NCBI GenBank assembly: GCA_007130045.1 | Contig: SLTG01000044.1 | Span: forward strand, 1 to 62,690 | Length of the DNA stretch: 62,690 nucleotides | Direction: 5' to 3' | Source of the DNA: Opitutales bacterium | GTDB lineage: Bacteria; Verrucomicrobiota; Verrucomicrobiia; Opitutales; T3Sed10-336 | Shown here: positions 37,468-48,866 of the stretch, piece after piece | Layout of the letters: the number at the start of each line of letters is the position of its first letter | How positions within the stretch are numbered: the first letter of the stretch is position 1 | The notes under the pieces: model-generated | What the model was told of the DNA's origin: nothing | The model's input: the letters and a program-made list of their open reading frames with translations, nothing else | The model's database searches: none | Translations under genes and position numbers: made by a program

Positions 37468-38313
37468 TCAATCCACCCGGGCCGATTCGTTCGCCTCCTC
37501 CTCCGCAAGCTCTTCCGCCCGCTTGCGTTCCATCCACTTCCCGACGATGATCGAAAGCTCGTACAGACCCCACATCGGGAGCGCCACCATCGTCTGGGTG
37601 ACCGGATCCCATGTCGCCGTCAGCGTCATTCCGGCAATAAAGAACAACACGATCGCGTAAGGTCTTCCGGACCGGAGCTTTTCAGTCGTCACCATCCCCA
37701 TATAAACCAGAAGGCAGATCACCATTGGAAACTGAAATGCCATACCGATGCCTATGGTCATCCACACCAGCATGCTATAGTAGCGGTCCGCCGACCATAG
37801 AAGCTGATAGCCAAGCATTTCGTTCAACGAAACCGAGAACCGGATCACGCCCGGAAGCAGCGCGAAATACGAGAAAAACGCCCCTCCCAGGAACAGCGCC
37901 AGACACCCGATGCACACCGGCTTCAAAAGCTTCAACTCCCGCTTCGTCAGTGCGGGAGCGACAAATCCGGCGATAAAATAAAGGATAAACGGCAGCGACA
38001 GCCCGAGACCGCCGAGAAAGCACAACTGGATCAGAACCGAGAAGACCGCCGTGGGCGATGTCGTCACCAATGTATCCGCCAAATCGGAGTCCACGCTCGC
38101 GGTCCGTAACGGCCAGTTCAGGAGCGTGGCGAAATTCGGCAGGAAAAACGCAACGAGCAATGCCGCGAGCACGAAGGCCGCCGCGCACTTCGCCAGCATC
38201 CAGCGCAGCTCGTCCAGGTGGTCGAGAAAGCCCATGGCCTTTCCCTTCCCGGAAAACTCTTCCTCCTCCTCTTCTTTTTCCAAAATCTTCACATCCTCCG
38301 GATCGTCATTCAT
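37468..38313 (-). CDS. tatC: Sec-independent (Tat) translocase subunit TatC
   Basis: 281 residues from ATG 38313. The N-terminal 25 residues are strongly acidic (a run of Glu), followed by FLDHLDELRWMLAKC, the TatC signature that binds the twin-arginine signal, and six helices. The segment FSVSLNEMLGYQLLWSADRYYSMLVWMTIGIGMAFQFP is also typical. Role: core receptor for export of folded proteins. TatA/B are not in the window. The Glu run before the signature is unusual in length. Confidence 0.93.
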   Translation of the reverse strand: MNDDPEDVKILEKEEEEEEFSGKGKAMGFLDHLDELRWMLAKCAAAFVLAALLVAFFLPNFATLLNWPLRTASVDSDLADTLVTTSPTAVFSVLIQLCFLGGLGLSLPFILYFIAGFVAPALTKRELKLLKPVCIGCLALFLGGAFFSYFALLPGVIRFSVSLNEMLGYQLLWSADRYYSMLVWMTIGIGMAFQFPMVICLLVYMGMVTTEKLRSGRPYAIVLFFIAGMTLTATWDPVTQTMVALPMWGLYELSIIVGKWMERKRAEELAEEEANESARVD

Positions 38314-38485
38314 CTTTGTTGAAAATTGGCCGCGACCACTGATTTTTGCAACCGGCAAGTTAAGTCTGATCGCGCCGCGGTTTCCCGGCACATTGAGGCC
38401 GCACCCGGAACCCACAGGCAACTCGTCCGTACCGCTTCAACATCCAAAAACCGTTCCTTATTTTCACCCCGCCACGGTTAAGTCA

Positions 38486-38515
38486 TTGACACCTAACAAA
38501 CGATCGGTTTTGAAC
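38486..38515 (+). promoter_or_regulatory. Possible ppdK promoter
   Basis: TTGACA (38486-38491) with an 18-base gap to TTGAAC (38510-38515), about 60 bases before the ppdK ATG. The -35 is consensus, the -10 weak. Confidence 0.35.
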
Positions 38516-38573
38516 TTGTTCTTTCACACATCGAATCGTGAAAACCGCACAAACATCAACACAGTAAGTTACG

Positions 38574-41342
<2,769 letters not shown>

Positions 41343-41370
41343 TCCCGTTCGTCGACGAACGCGTTAACCG

Positions 41371-41410
41371 GAATCCCTCCGCGCCTTCGAGGTACGGAGG
41401 GATTCTTTGT
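41371..41410 (+). terminator. Rho-independent terminator after ppdK
   Basis: Perfect 11-base arms GAATCCCTCCG (41371-41381) and CGGAGGGATTC (41395-41405), then TTTGT. The loop is 13 bases. The T-run is short, but the position 29 bases after the stop fits. Confidence 0.8.
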
Positions 41411-41551
41411 CCCCGATAAAGACACCCTCTCTGTTTCGAAGGAATAGAGAAGGGCGCCCGATCACTGAAGTCCACAGAGCTGCGAATCGATCGGGCTCAC
41501 GGGGCCGGACCGCCTGGAAACCCGGGGTTACGGGTCGCCCCCCGAAAGCCT

Positions 41552-42325
41552 TCACGGACCGATCTCAATCCGGTAATAACCGGCGTTCAGTCCTCCCGAT
41601 TCCCGGATCAACTCGGTCGCTTTCCTGCGGAAAAATCGATCGATGTCAGCGTTCCCCGAACTCTCGACCAAAAACCCCGGTCCAAGGATTCCCGTCGGAC
41701 TCACATGCACGGAGACCGCCATAGTTGGCGCGGAATATCGCCCGGTCTCGACTTCTTCCGGAAGGTCGCCTCGACCGACCTCGAATTGACGCACCGGCTC
41801 GCTCTGCCCATAAGCATACACCATCACCTGCGCAAATCGCTCCGGAAATCCGGGCGTAACGCGGTCCACCCGCCCAAAAGACGCGAATGGGAACCTTCCT
41901 CCGGCCAGCAAAGATTCGCGAGCGTCCATAATCGGTTCAAGGTTCAACGAAAGCTCGGCCGCCGCCGGCGAATCACCGAAGGATAACGCAGGAGAGTAAA
42001 GCCGGAACAAATCCGCGGGTTTGCGGCTGCGAATCGAATCAACATTCCGGCTTGTTGTATTCCACTGAGAGGGAAGAAAGAGCGGAGCGCTGTCCAACAA
42101 CTCGATCCCGTCAAACGACCCCCTGGAAAACTCGCCGAATTCCTCGCTCGTAAGAGATAGATATGACCGATCCTCAACCAACGGCATCCCTGGGACCGGT
42201 TCGACCTTGAACAGCGCCAAGCCGAGAAAATGAACGAGCACGGCAACTGCGATTCCCCGCCACAGAAACTTTCGTCTCGCCAGTAACTCCTTGTCCTTCT
42301 TTAAGACCATTCTCTCCGCGTTCAT
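41552..42325 (-). CDS. TonB-like energy-transducing protein
   Basis: 257 residues. One N-terminal helix (about 24-40, IAVAVLVHFLGLALF) preceded by basic residues fits a TonB/TolA anchor. The C-terminal 60 residues (YSAPTMAVSVHVSPTGILGPGFLVESSGN, then FFRRKATELI) resemble a TonB C-terminal domain with the strand-helix-strand pattern. There is no Pro-rich spacer. Its start overlaps exbD by four bases, which supports the role. A weak family match; the call relies partly on operon context. Confidence 0.6.
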   Translation of the reverse strand: MNAERMVLKKDKELLARRKFLWRGIAVAVLVHFLGLALFKVEPVPGMPLVEDRSYLSLTSEEFGEFSRGSFDGIELLDSAPLFLPSQWNTTSRNVDSIRSRKPADLFRLYSPALSFGDSPAAAELSLNLEPIMDARESLLAGGRFPFASFGRVDRVTPGFPERFAQVMVYAYGQSEPVRQFEVGRGDLPEEVETGRYSAPTMAVSVHVSPTGILGPGFLVESSGNADIDRFFRRKATELIRESGGLNAGYYRIEIGP

Positions 42326-42780
42326 CGACCGGTACCGAAAAAGGTCCGCTCGGCCTCCGTTCTCACGGGCGATGCCGCGACCTGAATCCGGGCAACCCCG
42401 GCAGATTGCGCCTTGTCCGCCAGTTCCATGAGTGTCTGTACCGATATACTCCTGTCCGCACGGATCAAAAGCGCGGCATCCGGACTTTCCCGAAAGTAAT
42501 CGCGCAAATGCGACTCAAAGTTGTCGAAATCGAGGATCGCTCCCTCGAAGAGCAGCATTTCGTTCGATCCGACCGTCAACACGGCGTCCGTCCGCACGCC
42601 AGCAAGATCCGCTCCCCCGATCCCCGGCAGATCAATCGTTATCCCCGGTGCGAAAATAAAGCGTGAACTCAAAAGAGTGAACCCAAGCGCAATCACCGCA
42701 ATATCGATCAGCGGGATGAAGTCAAACCGCCCCGACGGCTTCTTCAGCCTGGTCTGGAGGTTAAGTGGATTGGTGATCAT
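42322..42780 (-). CDS. exbD: ExbD/TolR-type protein (second set)
   Basis: 152 residues from ATG 42780. The helix FDFIPLIDIAVIALGFTLLSS contains the key Asp in PLID. The periplasmic part has AALLIRADRSISVQTLMELADKAQ, a typical ExbD segment. It lies between exbB and the TonB-like gene, overlapping the latter. The C-terminal tail is slightly longer than usual. Confidence 0.88.
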   Translation of the reverse strand: MITNPLNLQTRLKKPSGRFDFIPLIDIAVIALGFTLLSSRFIFAPGITIDLPGIGGADLAGVRTDAVLTVGSNEMLLFEGAILDFDNFESHLRDYFRESPDAALLIRADRSISVQTLMELADKAQSAGVARIQVAASPVRTEAERTFFGTGR

Positions 42781-42818
42781 TCTTGTTATCCAAAGATTTG
42801 AAAGCAATTCGCACAGCG

Positions 42819-43457
42819 CTACTTGCTCGTTTCACTCCGCAAATCTTTCAGCAGAAACTGCATAACGTCATTTCCCACCCATTCCATGTCGTGGACCAGC
42901 GCTCGCACACGTCCGTAGAGAAAATGCTGTCCCAGATAGGCGGGCACGGCGATCGCCAGGCCGGCCGCGGTCGTCAACAGCGCCTGCCAGACACCGCCGG
43001 CCAGGACCCCCGCGTGCGCGTACGCGCCTTCCGCCTGCACCAAATAAAACACATTAATCAATCCAAGAACAGTCCCCAGCAATCCGAGAAGCGGCGCGAC
43101 GTGGGCGATCGCGGTGATCGACCCGATTCTTCGTTCCATGACGGGAATCTCCACCAACGCAGCCTCCTGGATGGCGTAGCGCATTTTCTGCTCGTCGTCT
43201 TCGTAATGAAGCAGGCCGGCCTTGACAACGCTGGCGACCGGACCGGGCGTCTCCTCGCAAACTGTCAGAGCCTCGACCATTCGCCTCTTGCGCAGAATGT
43301 TCTTAATCCCGGACACAAACTCGGTCGAACGAATCTGGCTTCGGTGCAGGAAGAGCGTCCTCTCGATAAACAGCACCAGTCCGATAATGCTCAGTAAGAG
43401 CAGGAGCCACATGATCGGCCCGCCCTTCTCAAATAGACTCAGATCGAAAAGATTCAT
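42819..43457 (-). CDS. exbB: ExbB/TolQ/MotA-type proton channel (second set)
   Basis: 212 residues with three helices. The family core is HVAPLLGLLGTVLGLINVFYLVQ and WQALLTTAAGLAIAVPAYLG. The N-terminal helix reads IMWLLLLLSIIGLVLFIERTLFLHR. It is 33 bases after the TPR gene and 38 before exbD. The channel would power the TonB-like protein at the end of the operon. Confidence 0.9.
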   Translation of the reverse strand: MNLFDLSLFEKGGPIMWLLLLLSIIGLVLFIERTLFLHRSQIRSTEFVSGIKNILRKRRMVEALTVCEETPGPVASVVKAGLLHYEDDEQKMRYAIQEAALVEIPVMERRIGSITAIAHVAPLLGLLGTVLGLINVFYLVQAEGAYAHAGVLAGGVWQALLTTAAGLAIAVPAYLGQHFLYGRVRALVHDMEWVGNDVMQFLLKDLRSETSK

Positions 43458-43490
43458 ATTCGAATTTCAACTACAGCACCATCGTTCCCT

Positions 43491-46169
43491 TCATCGTGCC
43501 GTCAAGGGCGAAAGGCGCGAACGGGCGATATCCTCGCCCGGAAGCCGATGAATGGAGATCAGGGCATAGGCCTCCCGGGCCTCCCCCCATCGTCCCGTAT
43601 CCTCCAGAATCCGCCCGAGATGAAAGATCGATCGCGACACCCAGTACCGGCCATTGGACCCGACGCGTTTCAGGTTTTCCTCATTCTCGAGGATTCCCGC
43701 GATCACCAGCCAAAAAACTTCCTCGGCACGGTCCCTGTTGCCGACCTTCTCGTAGGCAAAGCCGTACTTGAAGCCGGCTTCCGCCCTCATGTCCGGCGTC
43801 AGATGCGGAAGGTCGTAAAGCCGCTCCAACGCGACAAGAGCGCGATCGTGGAACGCGGCGTCCCCCCGTTCTCCCTGGGCCAGCAGGGTGTCGGCCAGCG
43901 AGACCTTCACGCGAAACCAGTCGGGATGATCGGGATGCCGGTTTTCAAGCGACTCGTATATCTGCCGGGCCGTACCGAACCGGTTCATTTCCCGCAAAAT
44001 GTCCGCTTGCTTCAAACGTGCGTAGAAAGCGAGTTCGTGATTCGGATAACGTTCCACCAGCCTCTCGAGGCGGTTGATCGATCGCTCTTGGTATCCCTCG
44101 TCGAGACCTCCGCGCTCGGTGGTTATCGCCGCCTCGTACAACGCTATCGGAGCGTACGGACTCTCCGGATATTCATCGGCGAGGGCAAGAAGCAATCGTT
44201 GCGCTTCAACGGATTTTCCCATGTCGGATTGATACCGCGCTTCAGCGAGATAGGAATAAATGGCCGGTTCGCTGCCCTGGTGACTTTCCCGCAATTTCTG
44301 GAGCAGGGACACCGCTTCCTCGGACCGACCGGTCTCAAGCAGGGCCTGAGCCTGTATCAGCATCGCATATGCGCGTATCGACTCCCTCAGATTCTCCGGA
44401 AGGTCCGCTCGTTCTTCAACATGCATCAACTCAGCCAGCACAATGTCGACCAGGGAAAGAGTATCCTCCGGATGGCCCGTCTCGAACGACAGCTGCGCCT
44501 GCAACCAGAGAAAGCGGACCCGAAGTGACGCAGGGAGGGGGTAATCGTACCCGCTCTCGAGCAGTTCCGTCACCCTCCCGTACGCATCCCCTACGCGACC
44601 GCGCCGCTGCAATGTTTTTAGCAGATTCCATTCAGCCTGCCACAAGTAGTCCAGGTCCTCAATAGTTTGAAAGCCGGCGCCTTCGAGATGCTCAATGGCC
44701 CGCTCAAGACGTCCCCCGCGTAATTCCGCCTGAACCCGCTGAAATAAAAGAAGCCCCGCGGCTATCCTCTCGGGACGCTCACGCAAAACATTTCCGTACG
44801 CGTCCGCGGCGTTGTTGTAGTCCTCGGCCCGAAAATAACAGTCTGCGATAAGCACACCGAGTTCCGCACGCCGCTCTCCCTCCGGCGTCTCTTCGCGAAG
44901 ACGGGTGACAAAGTCGGCGGCGGTGCGGAATTTCTCTTCCTCCCAGGCAATATGCGCCAGCAGCCGAAGGCTGTCCTTCCGCAACCGGGAACCGGGATAT
45001 TGACTCAGCACTGTCTCCGCATCCTCCGATGCCTCCTCAAACTCCCGCTCGACAAAGGAAATGCGGGCACGGAACACCAGAATCTCATCAATGAGCGAAT
45101 GCGGGGGTTCCGTCTCGATCACATCGGTAAGAAGCTGCTTCAATCGCGCCAACTCCTCCCCCTCCGGCAAATCCCTTCCCAACTCGTACAGCGCCGCCCG
45201 CTGCAACCGCCGGGTGCTCCCGTTCCGTATAAGGGTCTCGAACGCCTCCCGTCCGTCCTCGGTATCCGCTCCCCGGATCAATCCGTCAAGCAGAAGAAAC
45301 CGATCCCGCAGTTCCCTCTCGACCTCGGGCACACGTTGTATATTCGCGGCGATCGAGGCAACCGCATCGTCCCGTCGTCCCACCATTTCGAGGGCGATCA
45401 CGTATTTCTGGGCAAATCGAAATCCGGCTTCGGTGCCCGCATGGACTTCCATCTGCGCTCTCAATCGCTCGACCATCCTCGCGTCGGGCTCCTCCGCAAA
45501 GAGACCCGAACGGTAGCGGGCAAGAACGAATTGCGCCTGCTGAACCTCGGAAACCGAGGCCTCTTCCGCCCGGCGGTACCACTCTTCAGCCAGGTCGACC
45601 GCCCCATCCACTTCACTCAAATGCCCGCGCAAAAAATAATACCATCCCAAATCTTTACCCGCCAACGCTCCCGGCGTGATTTCAATCAGCCGATACCGCA
45701 GTTCGTCCCAGCGTTGACCGTTCCACGACAGAATGGCCCTCCGCAGCAGAACCGCATCGTTCAATGCTCCACGGTACCCGTCCAACACTTCGGCCGCCGC
45801 ATCATACCTTCCCGTCGCCAGCAATGCCGTGGCCAGACCAATCTCCACTTCAGGATGCCGGTAGTCGTTCTCCGGAAGCGTTTCCGCGGCTCCCCGGTAA
45901 AGGCGCGCGGCAATTGACGGAAAACCCTGGAGCAATGCCTGGTCCGCCGCCTGGCGCTGCCATATAAAATAGGCGAGTCGATCGCTGCTCGCGGGCAGGT
46001 CGACGACCGTCAGGGGAGCCGGATCCTCCGCAATCACGGTTGCCGTCTCGGCTTCGACATGAACCGCCGCAGCCGAAACAACAAGCATCGTCAAAACACC
46101 CCAGACCCGGCCCGCGCCGGAACGAAAGGAATCAGCCGGCGCGCGAACCTGTAAAACGCTTTCCGTCAT
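43491..46169 (-). CDS. Large secreted TPR-repeat protein
   Basis: 892 residues. A hydrophobic stretch at about 22-38 ending VHVEAE suggests a signal peptide. Nearly all the rest is helical repeats of about 34-38 residues with TPR-type patterns (for example LGVLIADCYFRAEDYNNAADAYGNVLRERP). It heads the operon with exbB, exbD and the TonB-like gene, so it is probably a periplasmic scaffold for that motor. Its promoter lies nearly on the ATG. Substrate unknown. Confidence 0.85.
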   Translation of the reverse strand: MTESVLQVRAPADSFRSGAGRVWGVLTMLVVSAAAVHVEAETATVIAEDPAPLTVVDLPASSDRLAYFIWQRQAADQALLQGFPSIAARLYRGAAETLPENDYRHPEVEIGLATALLATGRYDAAAEVLDGYRGALNDAVLLRRAILSWNGQRWDELRYRLIEITPGALAGKDLGWYYFLRGHLSEVDGAVDLAEEWYRRAEEASVSEVQQAQFVLARYRSGLFAEEPDARMVERLRAQMEVHAGTEAGFRFAQKYVIALEMVGRRDDAVASIAANIQRVPEVERELRDRFLLLDGLIRGADTEDGREAFETLIRNGSTRRLQRAALYELGRDLPEGEELARLKQLLTDVIETEPPHSLIDEILVFRARISFVEREFEEASEDAETVLSQYPGSRLRKDSLRLLAHIAWEEEKFRTAADFVTRLREETPEGERRAELGVLIADCYFRAEDYNNAADAYGNVLRERPERIAAGLLLFQRVQAELRGGRLERAIEHLEGAGFQTIEDLDYLWQAEWNLLKTLQRRGRVGDAYGRVTELLESGYDYPLPASLRVRFLWLQAQLSFETGHPEDTLSLVDIVLAELMHVEERADLPENLRESIRAYAMLIQAQALLETGRSEEAVSLLQKLRESHQGSEPAIYSYLAEARYQSDMGKSVEAQRLLLALADEYPESPYAPIALYEAAITTERGGLDEGYQERSINRLERLVERYPNHELAFYARLKQADILREMNRFGTARQIYESLENRHPDHPDWFRVKVSLADTLLAQGERGDAAFHDRALVALERLYDLPHLTPDMRAEAGFKYGFAYEKVGNRDRAEEVFWLVIAGILENEENLKRVGSNGRYWVSRSIFHLGRILEDTGRWGEAREAYALISIHRLPGEDIARSRLSPLTAR

Positions 46170-46178
46170 TGATATGAA

Positions 46179-46206
46179 ATCCTAGCAAAATACCATCGAT
46201 TGACAA
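46179..46206 (-). promoter_or_regulatory. Promoter of the TPR-ExbB-ExbD-TonB operon
   Basis: On the minus strand TTGTCA (46201-46206), a 16-base spacer and TAGGAT (46179-46184), then only 9 bases to the ATG. Predicted transcription start is within about two bases of the start codon. Confidence 0.5.
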
Positions 46207-46257
46207 TGCGTAAACCTATGGACCGCGAAAAAGGCGCAGTGTTCACGGGAGCCCCCC

Positions 46258-46286
46258 TTTACCCTCGAAGCCAAATCTGCTATAGA
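46258..46286 (+). promoter_or_regulatory. Promoter of the PLP enzyme gene
   Basis: TTTACC (46258-46263), 17 bases and TATAGA (46281-46286), 16 bases before the ATG at 46303. The leader would be about 10 bases, without a Shine-Dalgarno sequence. Confidence 0.5.
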
Positions 46287-46302
46287 AATCCGTTTGACTC
46301 AT

Positions 46303-47808
46303 ATGAAACCGTTTCCGTCATATCCTGTGGGCGCCCGCGTCCCCGATACCCCTCATGCCGTCTGCTGCAGTCTCCCCACGATCCGCGACGTTATCGGCTA
46401 CGAAGAACATGATCCCGCAGTCCGTAAACACATCCTCTCGGGCTACCCGCGCTTCGTCGAACACATCTACCTCCGCAATCTGAGCCAACACATCGTCGCC
46501 GAACTGGGCTTGAACGATCGACACGTCAGTCTCACCCCGTCAAAACACAGTGCCGCCCGCCTCATCGAGTTTCTGAACTGCCCGGACGCCGCCGTTCACG
46601 AATGGAACGGAATCCACGCCGTTGCCCTGCCCGTTTCCGACGATCTTGCCCGCGACGCCCGCCTCTTCCTGCAGCACACCGGCTGCGGGCTTTCCTCCAG
46701 GCAGGCCGAAGATCTCCTTTACAATGCCGGACTGATCGAGGAACCGCGACTTGAATCGGCTGATGTCCCGAATCCGGAGAACGTCATTCAAAGGGCCTTG
46801 CTCGACTCCTGTCCCGCTGCCGACTCCGAATACCTTCTGCTCAGCCGAAGCGGCATGAACGCCTTCTACGCCACGTTCAGCGCCGCGCGCGAACTTCAAC
46901 GCCCCAGAGGAAAGACCGTCTGGGTTCAGCTTGGCTGGCTCTACCTCGATACGATCCGTATTCTGGAGAAGTTCCTCGGCCCGGATGAACGCTGCTTCAC
47001 CATCGCGGACGCCACAGACACTCGCGCCATCGAAGAGATCTTCTCACGCGAAGGCGCTCGCATCGCCGGGATTATCACCGAAACACCAACAAACCCCCTC
47101 CTCCAAACCGCCGACCTCGCCAGGACAAGGGACCTCTGCGACCGGAACGGTTCGCTCCTATTCGTCGATCCCACCCTTTCCAGTTTATACAATATCGACG
47201 TCTTCCCCTACGCCGACGTCACCCTTCACAGCCTCACCAAGTATTTCGGACACCGCGGCGACGTCATGATGGGGGTGGCCGCTTTCAATCCGGAACGCAA
47301 CCCGTTCGCCGCCGAATGGTTCGAGCTCGCGCGTAAAATACACGAACCTCCTTATCATCGAGATGCGTTGAGGCTCGCGGTTCAGATTGGCGACACGCGC
47401 AAGACCGTCGAAACCATCAACCGGAATACCCTTGACGTCGCCGCGTTCCTGGAAAGGCATCCGCGCGTCAAACGCTTGCACTGGACCTACGGAGAGAACA
47501 CCCGCGACGGATACCGGAAGCTTGAGCGCGGCCCCGAACGTCCCGGCGGAATTATCACGATCGACCTGAATATGCCGCTTTCCGACTTCTACGACTCCGC
47601 GCCGTTCGTCAAGGGCCCGAGCTTTGGAACGACGTTTACAATGATGTGCCCGTTTATGTACCTAGCCCACTACGACCTCGTTTCGACCCCCGGCGGACGC
47701 CGACATCTCCTCGACCGGGGCATCAATCCGGACCTCGTCCGCGTCAGTATCGGGACCGAACCGTCCGGGGAAATCATCGCAGGATTCCGGCAGGCGCTGG
47801 GATCCTGA
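46303..47808 (+). CDS. PLP-dependent enzyme of the Cys/Met metabolism family
   Basis: 501 residues from ATG 46303. Residues about 180-500 match the cystathionine gamma-synthase fold type I group, with the PLP-binding Lys313 in LHSLTKYFGHRGDVMMG, the Asp in LLFVDPTLSS and ETPTNPLLQ. The first 170 residues are an extension not found in the short enzymes. The motif around the Lys (SLTKYFGHRGD) differs slightly from the common SATKY. Reaction not predictable; gamma- or beta-replacement or elimination with sulfur amino acids is likely. Confidence 0.82.
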   Translation: MKPFPSYPVGARVPDTPHAVCCSLPTIRDVIGYEEHDPAVRKHILSGYPRFVEHIYLRNLSQHIVAELGLNDRHVSLTPSKHSAARLIEFLNCPDAAVHEWNGIHAVALPVSDDLARDARLFLQHTGCGLSSRQAEDLLYNAGLIEEPRLESADVPNPENVIQRALLDSCPAADSEYLLLSRSGMNAFYATFSAARELQRPRGKTVWVQLGWLYLDTIRILEKFLGPDERCFTIADATDTRAIEEIFSREGARIAGIITETPTNPLLQTADLARTRDLCDRNGSLLFVDPTLSSLYNIDVFPYADVTLHSLTKYFGHRGDVMMGVAAFNPERNPFAAEWFELARKIHEPPYHRDALRLAVQIGDTRKTVETINRNTLDVAAFLERHPRVKRLHWTYGENTRDGYRKLERGPERPGGIITIDLNMPLSDFYDSAPFVKGPSFGTTFTMMCPFMYLAHYDLVSTPGGRRHLLDRGINPDLVRVSIGTEPSGEIIAGFRQALGS

Positions 47809-47925
47809 ATTATCGATCCGCCCGCATGCCCGGAATTCCGCCATCGATCATTCGTCGCGCGGGTTTGGCTCGAACCGCCGACCGGTTTGGTTTAGCATTC
47901 AAATCAATCTTTACTTTTTAGACCA

Positions 47926-48840
47926 GTGAATATAAATCTGATCAAGCGATCCCGGTTTTGGGGCCGCGTCGCCCTGGACGCCGCCAAGGGTTGGTCCACG
48001 CACAACGCCTTTCAGCACGCGGCCGCTCTGGCGTTTTACACCCTCTTCTCCATGGCCCCGATCCTGATTATCACCGTTGCCGTGACCGGAATTATCTTCG
48101 GAGAAAGGGCGGCTCAGGGAGAAATCGTGGAGCAGCTCGAAGACTTCATGGGCGAAGAGAGCGCGGGAGCGCTTCAGACCGCGATCGCTCAATCGAGCAT
48201 GGACGACACCGGATACTTTTCCACCGCGGTGGGCATCGCGCTCCTCATCATCGGCGCAACGACAGTATTCGGCCAGCTTCAGGTCTCGCTGAACCAGGTA
48301 TGGAACGTAACCGCAAAACCCACCCGCAGCAGCATTGCCGAGTTTGTCAAGACACGCCTTCTCTCCTTTGCGCTTGTATTGACGATCGGCTTTCTGCTGC
48401 TGGTCTCGCTACTGCTGTCCACCTTTGTTTCAGCGGTGATCCGGTTCGCGGACAACATCATCGCCATTCCGCCGTCTCTCCTCGGTGGAGCGGATCTCTT
48501 GGTGTCGTTCGTTGTCATCACCTTTCTTTTCGGCATGATTTTCATCGTCCTGCCGGACGTCAGGCTGACGTGGGCCGACGTCGCCCGCGGGGCGGCGGTC
48601 ACCGCCCTGCTTTTCATCATCGGCAAATTCCTGATCTCGTTCTACCTCACCCACACCGGAACCGCCTCAACCTACGGAGCGGCGGGCTCGCTGGTGGCCG
48701 TCCTCCTGTGGGTTTACTATTCGTCCCTCATCCTTCTGTACGGCGCGGAGTTCACACGCGCCTATATCGAAACGTGCGGGCGGACGGCTCCCCCGAAAAA
48801 GAACGCCGTGAAGATCCGTCAGCAGATCGTGGAAGGGTAA
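47926..48840 (+). CDS. YihY/virulence factor BrkB family membrane protein
   Basis: 304 residues with about six helices. The family start HNAFQHAAALAFYTLFSMAPILIITVAV and the late segment GTASTYGAAGSLVAVLLWVYYSSLILLYGAEFTRAY are well conserved. The start codon is GTG. Once called RNase BN by mistake, the family has no agreed function. It lies convergent to rarA with only 26 bases between the stops. Confidence 0.92.
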   Translation: MNINLIKRSRFWGRVALDAAKGWSTHNAFQHAAALAFYTLFSMAPILIITVAVTGIIFGERAAQGEIVEQLEDFMGEESAGALQTAIAQSSMDDTGYFSTAVGIALLIIGATTVFGQLQVSLNQVWNVTAKPTRSSIAEFVKTRLLSFALVLTIGFLLLVSLLLSTFVSAVIRFADNIIAIPPSLLGGADLLVSFVVITFLFGMIFIVLPDVRLTWADVARGAAVTALLFIIGKFLISFYLTHTGTASTYGAAGSLVAVLLWVYYSSLILLYGAEFTRAYIETCGRTAPPKKNAVKIRQQIVEG

Positions 48841-48866
48841 CGGCCGATCCGCGACCCGCCTCGCGC

